In this document: positions 5,643 to 11,925 of the stretch, in pieces
How the letters are laid out: every line of letters starts with the position of its first letter
Position numbering within the stretch: the first letter of the stretch is position 1
Origin: Desulfobacterales bacterium
GTDB lineage: Bacteria > Desulfobacterota > DSM-4660 > Desulfatiglandales > Desulfatiglandaceae
Length of the DNA stretch: 13,295 nt
Direction: 5' to 3'
NCBI GenBank assembly: GCA_021107495.1
Contig: JAIOSR010000282.1
Span: forward strand, 1 to 13,295
Notes under the pieces: model-generated
What the model saw: the letters and a program-made list of their open reading frames with translations, nothing else
Database searches by the model: none
Told to the model about the DNA's origin: nothing
Position numbers and translations under genes: made by a program

Positions 5643-6812
5643 TCAGGAGAGAAGCGTACCGGGGCCGATGATATTGTCACCATGTTTTTCGTACACGGAA
5701 TCGAGCGCGATGTTCAGGTTTTTTCTCTTTTGGGATGAGCCACTTTGATCAAAGAGGGCAAGCTGGTTTTCCGAGGCAAGAAAACTGAGTTTGGATAAGG
5801 ATATACCCAGGAGCCGGACCGGCCTTTTGCCAGCATCCGTTTTTTCTAATAGACCGCAGGCAATGGAGTATATCTCGGGCCCGTCATCAGTGGGTTTGGG
5901 AAGTGTTGCTGACCTGGTAATTTGAACAAAATCGTCGTATTTTACCTTCAGGGTAATGGTCCTGCCGGTGATCTTTTTTTGACGCACGCGCCTGGCGACT
6001 TTATCGGCTAATGACAGGAGTTCCTTTTTGGCCGCACCAAGGTCTGATATGTCATTTGAAAAGGTTTCTTCATGTCCGACTGACTTCACGTCTTGATCAG
6101 GCACCACGGCTCTTTCGTCTATTCCCATGGATAAGAGATGCATTTTAAGGCCGTGCTTCCCGAACCTTCGTTCCAAAAGCTTTACCGGCACCCGGCTTAA
6201 ATCTTTGAAGGTTCGTACGTTAAGTCGACCCAGGGCCTCCTGTGTCGCTTTTCCGACTCCCCACATCTTCTTTATGGGAAGCGGGTCCAGAAACTCCCTC
6301 ACCCGGTCGGGCCGCACCACGGTCAAACCATCGGGCTTTTCCATATCAGAAGCGATCTTGGCCACAAACTTGGATGGGGCCACACCGGCGGAAACAGTCA
6401 GACCGGTTTCTTTGACAACCATCTGTTTGATGTTTTTCGCAATTTCCACCGGGTCGCCGAAAAGATGTCTGGAACCGGTGACATCAAGAAACGCCTCATC
6501 AATGGACAGGGGTTCAACCAGCGGTGTGAAACGACGGAATATTTCAAATACCTGTTCGGATATTTCTTTGTATCTTTTCATCCTTACCGGAAGAAATATC
6601 CCGTTAGGGCAAAGACGCACGGCCTTTGCAATGGGTTGTGCCGAATGGACGCCGAATTCCCTTGCTTCATATGATGCGGACGATACCACGCCCCTTCTGG
6701 TGGTCCCGCCCACAATAACCGGTCTTCCTTTTAGCGCGGGGTTGTCCAGCGCCTCGACTGCCGGATAAAAGGCATCCATGTCTAAATGAATAATTGCTCC
6801 CGGTTCAGCCAT
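5643..6812 (-). CDS. dinB: DNA polymerase IV (Y-family translesion polymerase)
   Basis: A 389-residue Y-family polymerase that copies past damaged template bases. The palm motifs are present: HLDMDAFYPAVE (D11 the first metal ligand, Y16 at the steric-gate position) and LSIDEAFLDVTGS (D105/E106). SYEAREFGV (finger region), the helix-hairpin-helix MWGVGKAT and a little-finger domain (KSVGHEETF onward) follow in the usual order. Near the C-terminus ENQLALFDQ carries QLALF (about 350-354), a good beta-clamp-binding motif, so it should work at stalled replication forks. The frame is open 46 codons upstream, but that stretch is not DinB-like; the ATG at 6812, right before AEPGAIIHLDMDAF, gives the standard N-terminus. 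The Shine-Dalgarno is weak (GCAGAG). I see no clear LexA box. It lies 304 bp downstream of cdaA on the same strand and is probably transcribed separately. Confidence 0.97.
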   Translation of the reverse strand: MAEPGAIIHLDMDAFYPAVEALDNPALKGRPVIVGGTTRRGVVSSASYEAREFGVHSAQPIAKAVRLCPNGIFLPVRMKRYKEISEQVFEIFRRFTPLVEPLSIDEAFLDVTGSRHLFGDPVEIAKNIKQMVVKETGLTVSAGVAPSKFVAKIASDMEKPDGLTVVRPDRVREFLDPLPIKKMWGVGKATQEALGRLNVRTFKDLSRVPVKLLERRFGKHGLKMHLLSMGIDERAVVPDQDVKSVGHEETFSNDISDLGAAKKELLSLADKVARRVRQKKITGRTITLKVKYDDFVQITRSATLPKPTDDGPEIYSIACGLLEKTDAGKRPVRLLGISLSKLSFLASENQLALFDQSGSSQKRKNLNIALDSVYEKHGDNIIGPGTLLS

Positions 6813-6848
6813 CTCTGCTTTCAGCCTTCTGTTTACCCTATAGTTGCA

Positions 6849-6972
6849 TAAATAACATGGCAAATTGGGTTTAAAGACTGGTATAATAGCCTTTTTTAAA
6901 CTTTTTGGCTCGGTTGTTGGAATACACTCCAGGTGACATCCTGAAAACAACGAAAAACAGCCATGTTATTTA
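6849..6972. repeat. 13-bp inverted repeat flanking the dinB upstream region
   Basis: TAAATAACATGGC (6849-6861) is repeated in perfect inverse complement at 6960-6972, about 98 bp apart. The enclosed DNA is AT-rich at its left part and carries GTTGTT / AACAAC and a poly-T / poly-A pair as weaker inner complementarity. It could be a small inserted element or a regulatory dyad of dinB. Confidence 0.4.
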
Positions 6973-7066
6973 CCCAATGGGAAAGCCGAGGATGCCACAT
7001 CTCTTGCGTTGTCAAGGGTTCGCGGTAAAGTACTACAGCTTCACCCTCGACGCCTTAGATCTCCCC

Positions 7067-7091
7067 GCTGAGACGGGATCTACGAGCGGCA
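7067..7091. repeat. Imperfect palindrome downstream of cdaA
   Basis: AGATCTCCCC and GGGATCT form an imperfect hairpin around GCTGAGACG. On the minus strand it contains CGTAGATCCCGT, a 12-mer also present on the plus strand at 2518-2529, so both may derive from one dispersed repeat. There is no T-tract, so it is not a convincing terminator for cdaA. Confidence 0.35.
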
Positions 7092-7116
7092 TCTTCGACT
7101 TTTGCAACGTTAGGGT

Positions 7117-8307
7117 TTACATGGGGATATCCCTGTCCCCTTCACGAGGATTCTTCAAAATTACCTTGATATCCTGTGGTGTTACGCGGTCAATCATGAC
7201 CCCTAAAGGGAGATCGATATTTTTTGCGGAAAGCCTTATCTGATGTTTGCCTGCGGAAAACACGCCGAGATCAAAATAGACCAGCACCTCCCGGTCTTCG
7301 AGTGCCTTTATGTTTTTACGCCTGCCGGAAAGGGTCAGGTTGACCATGTGAGTGGAATCCCTGTCGACCACGAGTTCGTTTTTAAGGTTGGTATAGTGCA
7401 CCGGAGCAATAACACTGGTTTTGACCTCCTGCTGGCTTGCCAGAACCAGCCAGGCTATCGTTACCAAGGCTAAGGCCCCTAACTTAGGACCCCAATTCTG
7501 GATAAAGGCACCTTTGAAAAAACCCTCGAATGTAGGGCCGTGAATTTCCGTCAGGCTCAGCCAATCCTTGAGTTTCGCGGCCAGAGACCCGGGGGTCTCC
7601 CACGTGGTGATTTTTCCGCCCACTATTGTAGCGACCTCCCCCCGTTCCTCAGAAACCACGAGGCAGACAGAGTCGGTCTGTTCGGAAAGGCCCAGGGCGG
7701 CCCTGTGCCTGGTGCCGTAATGCTCCGGCAGATCCTCCCTTTCGGACAAGGGAAGAATGCAGCCCATACGTGTGAGCCGGCCATGTGCAAGGATCAGTGC
7801 CCCGTCATGGGCAGGGGCGTGATGGTTGAAGATGCTTTTTATCAAGATTGGATCGGGAAGTGCCATAATGTTTTGGCCCGCGTGGAGGAACTCGGCAGGA
7901 TCGTCATCTCTTGTGATAACTACAAGTGCACCGGTCTTTTCTTTAGCCAGCTCAAATGCCACGTCGGCCAGTTCCTTTGCAAGGGCAGCCCGAAAGACAC
8001 GCTTTCGTGATTTTAGAAAGCGAAGGGGACTGACCTTTTCCAGGACTTGACGAATCTCGGACTGAAAAAGGATCAGCAAGAGGATCAGGAGCACCTGCCA
8101 GAAAATCTGGAACACCCATGTAGTCAGAAAAAGATCCCACAGCTTGGCTAAAGAATAGACTCCTCCCAATACAACCAGGCCTATGAGAACACGAAGGGCC
8201 CTGGTACCCCTGAACCATACATAGAGCTGATAGGCCACAAGGGTAAGGAACAGGACGTCGATCACATCCCGCCAGGTGGGCGATGGAATAAAATCTAATA
8301 AAGACAA
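7117..8307 (-). CDS. cdaA: CdaA-type diadenylate cyclase fused to a YbbR-like domain
   Basis: A 396-residue membrane protein that should condense two ATP into cyclic di-AMP. Residues 14-82 hold three hydrophobic helices; a cytosolic DAC domain follows with the catalytic HDGALIL (D168-G169-A170) and GTRHRAALGLSEQTD (198-212) motifs. Ordinary CdaA ends near residue 260-280. Here a fourth hydrophobic helix (LGALALVTIAWLVLA, about 277-291) leads into about 100 residues resembling one YbbR repeat (TVNLTLSGRR-like strands, LPLGVMIDRVTPQDIKVIL), the domain that in Firmicutes forms the separate partner CdaR. The fusion implies that the YbbR part lies outside the inner membrane and regulates the cyclase in cis. 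The start is TTG at 8307, not ATG: AGGAGG stands 9 bp before it and the protein then begins SLLDFIPSPTWRDVIDVL as usual. glmM, its frequent neighbour, is absent; dinB follows instead. Confidence 0.92.
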   Translation of the reverse strand: MSLLDFIPSPTWRDVIDVLFLTLVAYQLYVWFRGTRALRVLIGLVVLGGVYSLAKLWDLFLTTWVFQIFWQVLLILLLILFQSEIRQVLEKVSPLRFLKSRKRVFRAALAKELADVAFELAKEKTGALVVITRDDDPAEFLHAGQNIMALPDPILIKSIFNHHAPAHDGALILAHGRLTRMGCILPLSEREDLPEHYGTRHRAALGLSEQTDSVCLVVSEERGEVATIVGGKITTWETPGSLAAKLKDWLSLTEIHGPTFEGFFKGAFIQNWGPKLGALALVTIAWLVLASQQEVKTSVIAPVHYTNLKNELVVDRDSTHMVNLTLSGRRKNIKALEDREVLVYFDLGVFSAGKHQIRLSAKNIDLPLGVMIDRVTPQDIKVILKNPREGDRDIPM

Positions 8308-8358
8308 AGGCTATCTTCCTCCTGCGATGGCCCGGATATTTTTCGAAAAGCTAATAGG

Positions 8359-8387
8359 ATTATAGACCAAGGCTCTCCCTTTGACAA
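8359..8387 (-). promoter_or_regulatory. Sigma70-type promoter of cdaA
   Basis: On the minus strand TTGTCA (8387-8382), a 17-bp spacer and a perfect TATAAT (8364-8359). Transcription would begin about 8352, giving a leader of about 45 nt that contains the AGGAGG ribosome site and the TTG start at 8307. Confidence 0.65.
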
Positions 8388-8428
8388 GGAAAGCTCTGCA
8401 AACGTCAAAGTCGTAGTATCAGGTGGAC

Positions 8429-8533
8429 AAAAATCCCCCTTTATTAAGGGGGAAGATTTTGAAGTGACTTATTTTTTGTTAAATACAAAACCAAGTTCCC
8501 CCCTTTCTAAAAAGGGTGGGTAGGGGGGATTTT
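8429..8533. repeat. MITE-like inverted repeat with AAAATCCCCC ends
   Basis: About 105 bp whose ends are complementary (AAAATCCCCCT at the left, AGGGGGGATTTT at the right). Inner segments are again complementary purine/pyrimidine tracts (CCCCCTTTATTAAGGGGG and CCCCCCTTTCTAAAAAGGG). It is non-coding, with no transposase. G/C-tract palindromes of this type occur as dispersed non-autonomous elements in many environmental bacteria. Confidence 0.6.
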
Positions 8534-8772
8534 AAGCACAGCAATTATTGTCGTAAAATTAACATGTTAACCTGCAATTTGACTTAACTCTGTTTTTTAG
8601 GTGCTGACATCAAGATAAAATGTGGTTTGTATTTTTTTTTGGTGGTATTACAATTAGTCTGTACACAGGTTAAGCGGTTCAATGTTCCCGGTTAAAGAGC
8701 CCTAAATGTCTGATATCAAGCGGAGGATACCTCAGTAGAAACGACACGCATGTTTCACTTTTAAACTGGAAG

Positions 8773-8898
8773 AGTTTGAAGTGAACTAAAGTTTGAAGTG
8801 AGCTAATGTTAAGGAATTCTGTCAATTATATAAAATCAGTGGAGCAAAGCGACTCCGTAACTTTATGAACTTTAGATCACTTTAGACACTTTTAACTT
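8773..8898. repeat. Inverted array of 17-bp repeats around a short hairpin
   Basis: Two adjacent 17-bp units, AGTTTGAAGTGAACTAA and AGTTTGAAGTGAGCTAA (8773-8806), form the left arm. The right arm (about 8860-8898) contains degenerate inverse copies, reading on the minus strand AAGTGTCTAAAGTGATCTAAAGTT. The centre holds GGAGCAAAGCGACTCC. Together they form one roughly 125-bp symmetrical element between cdaA and the MoxR operon. The rest of 8534-8772 shows no gene or clear signal. Confidence 0.6.
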
Positions 8899-8931
8899 GT
8901 ATGGCTGATGGATTTCAATGGATTATAACCC

Positions 8932-8959
8932 TTGAATCGATCACTATAGGTTGTATTAC
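8932..8959 (+). promoter_or_regulatory. Possible promoter of the MoxR operon
   Basis: TTGAAT (8932-8937), 16 bp, TATTAC (8954-8959), followed about 13 bp later by the GGAGG ribosome site (8972-8976) of the MoxR gene. Moderate consensus; placed mainly by position. Confidence 0.35.
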
Positions 8960-8988
8960 AAACGGAAAATCGGAGGTTTGATTGCATA

Positions 8989-9861
8989 ATGGAAAAAGTC
9001 ACAATAGAGGATGTGAACCTGTATCTTAGTGAGCCTGACGATGTGGCCATGTCCTGGGTAGGGCAGTCGGACCTGGTCACGCAGGTCTTGGCGTCATGGC
9101 TGGTGATAGGGGATGAGGATCTGCCCCTGAGTCCCAGGTTATTGGGTAAACCAGGCGTTGGAAAGACCACCCTGGCATACCATGCAGGACGTTCTCTGGG
9201 CCGGCCCGTGTATCTGTTTCAGGCCACCATGGATACACGTCCGGAGGACCTGATCGTTACCCCTGTGATTTCCGAAGGGGGAAAGATCAAATATATGGCC
9301 AGCTCGGTGGTTTCCGCCATGATTAAAGGGGGCGTTGCCATCATTGATGAAGGAAACAGGATGAGCGAAAAAAGCTGGGCCTCTTTAGCCCCGCTATTGG
9401 ACAACAGACGATACGTGGAGTCGATTGTTGCCGGTATCAAGATCAAGGCGGCACCGGAATTTCGCCTTTGTACGACCATGAATGATGATGCCAGCACATT
9501 TGAGCTTCCGGAATATATCCATTCCAGGCTCCAACCGAGAATTTTCATTGATTTTCCGGAAAGAGATGAGGAATTGTTGATTTTGCAGAGCAACCTCCCC
9601 TTTGCCAACGATGAAATACTCGAATATGTGGTTCAATTTCTCCAGGCCGCACATGAGGCTGATGAGCGCTACTCGGTCAGGGATGGTATCAACATTGCGC
9701 GCTATGCCCTGAAAAGACTTGTTCAAAGCGCTGAGCGTTTGACATCAACGGATCGGAAGAGAAGAACGACGGACTACCTGAAGGAAGGAGCATCCATGAT
9801 CCTTGATCCAACTGCCGCCGAATACTTCAGGGAACTCATGGACGATGTGAATGAAGAATAA
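8989..9861 (+). CDS. MoxR-family AAA+ ATPase
   Basis: A 290-residue ATPase of the MoxR/AAA_5 type; these act as chaperone-like remodellers, usually of a partner encoded beside them. Walker A is GKPGVGKTT (53-61), Walker B is GVAIIDEGNRM (115-125; D120, E121), sensor 1 is CTTMND (N165), and HSRLQPR (178-184) supplies the arginine finger. The segment between Walker A and B (FQATMDTRPEDLIVTPV) is the MoxR equivalent of the substrate-loop region. The C-terminal helical lid is ordinary (YSVRDGINIARYALKRL). GGAGG lies 12 bp before the ATG. Its last 11 bp overlap the start of the downstream gene, so the two products should be made in fixed proportion. The usual MoxR partners (VWA proteins, DUF58) are absent; the TraB-like protein takes their place. 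Confidence 0.92.
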   Translation: MEKVTIEDVNLYLSEPDDVAMSWVGQSDLVTQVLASWLVIGDEDLPLSPRLLGKPGVGKTTLAYHAGRSLGRPVYLFQATMDTRPEDLIVTPVISEGGKIKYMASSVVSAMIKGGVAIIDEGNRMSEKSWASLAPLLDNRRYVESIVAGIKIKAAPEFRLCTTMNDDASTFELPEYIHSRLQPRIFIDFPERDEELLILQSNLPFANDEILEYVVQFLQAAHEADERYSVRDGINIARYALKRLVQSAERLTSTDRKRRTTDYLKEGASMILDPTAAEYFRELMDDVNEE

Positions 9862-11674
9862 AGAAAAAAGAATCCAGTGGAAAAATATCCGCATGGTCCC
9901 TGTCCTGCATAACAGGGTGGAATTTGCCATGGAGGTAAGACGCCAGTTTGAGGAGTTCAAGCCGGATTGCGTGGCCGTGGAATTTCCGGATACATTAGAG
10001 GAAAAGATTATCAAAGGTATAAAAAGGCTTCCCCTCTTGTCAGTGGTCTATTACGAGGAAGAGGACGGTGAGTTTATATACCTGTTTTTAGAGCCGACCG
10101 ACGGACAGGTGGAGGCCATTCGCCTGGCCCTCTCAAAAGGAATCCCCGTTCATTTCATTGACCGGGATACGGAAGGGTATCCCCTTGACTTTTCCTCCAT
10201 GCCCGATCCCTATGCCCTTACAAAAATCGGGCATTATATGTACTGCAATACCTATGTCAGACACTGTTCAGGAGAATTTGCTCTTCCTGATGACACCCTT
10301 CGGGAAAAGACCATGGCCTATCATCTCAAGCTATTGAGCAGAAAAGGGGAACGGGTTCTTTTCGTAGGTGGTTTGTCTCATCTTCCCGGAATTCTTGATA
10401 TACTTGACCAGCCTCAGACCCAGGTGATCGGCCGTAGAAAAAGGCATGGCGTCGGGCTGGCCCATCTGCACGAGGAATCGAGCAGGGAAATAATGACCGA
10501 AATGCCCCTTCTTGAAGCGACCTATGAGCGCGCCAGATCCGGGGACAGGCCGCTAAATTTAGACCGGCTCAAACTGAACAGTGATTTAATCACCACTGCC
10601 AAAGAAAACCACTTGAAGAACAGCAAAGAAGAATTGTCGCGCACACAGATAAAGATTCTACACCGTTTTGCCAGGAACTATGCATTGCTCACAGGGGACC
10701 TTGTCCCGAGTTTTTACCAGGTTATTGTTGCGGCCCGTGGGGTCGCGGACGACAATTTTGCCTATGAGGTCTGGGAAAAGGGAAGCAATTATCCCTGGCA
10801 GACAGAGGAGCCCGGTCTGCCGGTGCTCAATTTGAAAGGGGAAGACCTCTTTCTTGACCATAAACGGATAAAATTTCACAGACGGCTCAAGACCATGCGG
10901 ACCCGTCTGGTTCCGGTTCCGGTAAGGAAAAAGAAGCGAGAAAAATATCCTGGAGAGTGGAATAGAAAATTCCATCCGTTTTCCATCTGTTCCTATCCGC
11001 CGGAGGACGTGGTGATTGAAGGTTACGGCAAGTATCTCCAGAAGAGGGCACTGGAAATCAAATCCGAAGAGAACAGCAGGATCGAACCCTTTGTCTGTTC
11101 CATGCTGGACGGCCTGGATATAAGGGAGACCATCAGGGAATGGACAAGTGGAAACATCTATGTAAAGGCGGAAAGGCCTCTCAGGGGAAAGGTCGGTTCG
11201 GTTGTGGTAATCTTTGATCCTGATTTTCCCGACGATAAAGGAAAAGAGGCTTTTCCATGGTGTGTCACCTGGCTGGGTGAGCATGACCAGGAATCGGATA
11301 TGGCCTTTTACAGTACGCCCGCAGGCGAGGTAATGGGCGGTCCGGGTATTTCAAGGTGCCAATACGGCGGTTTCATGCTCACCTATCCGCCCTTGCGTGT
11401 CTATGACATATGGAGGGACCCCTTTTTTGAGGCAGCCAGAAACAAGCCGGAGCGGCTGCTCATGGCCGCCCTCGATTACAGCCTGGAAAACCACGTGGTC
11501 TATGTGGCCGCCACACCTCCTTCCGGGTGGTGCCAGAGCATGGCCGCGCGTCTGGGCAAAAAGGTCATTTACCTTCCCATCGGCTCCTTTTCACCTGTTA
11601 CCTTAAAAAAAATCAGGCAATTTCATGTCTTGGACGGGCATCCTGTCAGGAAGTATGCCCGTAATTATATTTAA
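9851..11674 (+). CDS. TraB/TIKI/ChaN-like N-terminal domain protein with unrecognised C-terminal region
   Basis: A 607-residue cytosolic-looking protein with no signal peptide or membrane helix. The first ~190 residues show the order of the TraB/TIKI/ChaN superfamily: strand with VPVLHNR (H20, R22), a helix, VAVEFPDTLEEKI (E44), VHFIDRDTEGYP (about 100-111), a helix with R151 and TMAYHLKLL, then VLFVGGLSHLPGIL (G173-G174, H177). Members of this fold include peptidase-like and haem-binding proteins. About 190-430 is charged and helical with basic patches (VRKKKREKYPGEW). About 440-607 is a second globular part that I cannot name, with VVVIFDPDFPDD, WCVTWLGEHDQ and ATPPSGWCQSMAARLGKKVIYLP. The ATG at 9851 overlaps the MoxR gene by 11 bp; a later ATG at 9893 would remove the first strand and is less likely. 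I infer that it is the substrate or partner of the MoxR ATPase. Confidence 0.8.
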   Translation: MKNKEKRIQWKNIRMVPVLHNRVEFAMEVRRQFEEFKPDCVAVEFPDTLEEKIIKGIKRLPLLSVVYYEEEDGEFIYLFLEPTDGQVEAIRLALSKGIPVHFIDRDTEGYPLDFSSMPDPYALTKIGHYMYCNTYVRHCSGEFALPDDTLREKTMAYHLKLLSRKGERVLFVGGLSHLPGILDILDQPQTQVIGRRKRHGVGLAHLHEESSREIMTEMPLLEATYERARSGDRPLNLDRLKLNSDLITTAKENHLKNSKEELSRTQIKILHRFARNYALLTGDLVPSFYQVIVAARGVADDNFAYEVWEKGSNYPWQTEEPGLPVLNLKGEDLFLDHKRIKFHRRLKTMRTRLVPVPVRKKKREKYPGEWNRKFHPFSICSYPPEDVVIEGYGKYLQKRALEIKSEENSRIEPFVCSMLDGLDIRETIREWTSGNIYVKAERPLRGKVGSVVVIFDPDFPDDKGKEAFPWCVTWLGEHDQESDMAFYSTPAGEVMGGPGISRCQYGGFMLTYPPLRVYDIWRDPFFEAARNKPERLLMAALDYSLENHVVYVAATPPSGWCQSMAARLGKKVIYLPIGSFSPVTLKKIRQFHVLDGHPVRKYARNYI

Positions 11675-11762
11675 GAGGTCCAGCGAAAACATTATTGATA
11701 TCGCTCGATCCCGGCATACAATCTCATTTTCGTCCCATTTTCAATCCAAACTGATTTTTAGC

Positions 11763-11768
11763 TTGACA
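11763..11768 (+). promoter_or_regulatory. Isolated -35-like box upstream of the methyltransferase
   Basis: A perfect TTGACA, but the best -10 candidates downstream (TATAGA at 11791-11796, spacing 22; AATTAT at spacing 19) do not fit the normal distance. It may be part of a promoter for the methyltransferase gene or chance. Confidence 0.2.
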
Positions 11769-11810
11769 TACTACATCTTGTACAGAAAATTATAGATATC
11801 CAAGATTTTC

Positions 11811-11857
11811 CGTAACCGTTCGCTACGCCCTTTCGTAAGGGGGGGTGAACGTTTACG
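11811..11857. repeat. Compound hairpin upstream of the methyltransferase
   Basis: CGTAACCGTTC (11811-11821) pairs with GAACGTTTACG (11847-11857) with one mismatch; inside, CCCTT-TCGT-AAGGG forms a second stem. The 47-bp unit resembles a dispersed palindromic repeat. It ends 68 bp before the methyltransferase ATG. The rest of 11675-11925 shows no gene. Confidence 0.55.
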
Positions 11858-11925
11858 ATTTTCATTTAACCCATCGATATTGCAATACAGTTTTTCCTCT
11901 AATACGCCGTGCCAGGAATGAATCA

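Noticed and set aside
5428..5643. 71-codon minus-strand frame directly after dinB
   Set aside because: No ribosome site, Cys/Ser-rich unlikely composition and no recognisable motif; probably chance.
6813..6950. 46-codon N-terminal extension of dinB
   Set aside because: It is not DinB-like and runs through the inverted repeat; polymerase IV proteins start immediately before the HLDMDAF motif.
7067..7091. Rho-independent terminator for cdaA
   Set aside because: The palindrome is imperfect and no T-run follows on the minus strand.
6905..7243. 112-codon plus-strand frame between dinB and cdaA
   Set aside because: It overlaps the 3' end of cdaA and a palindrome, and no motif or ribosome site supports it.
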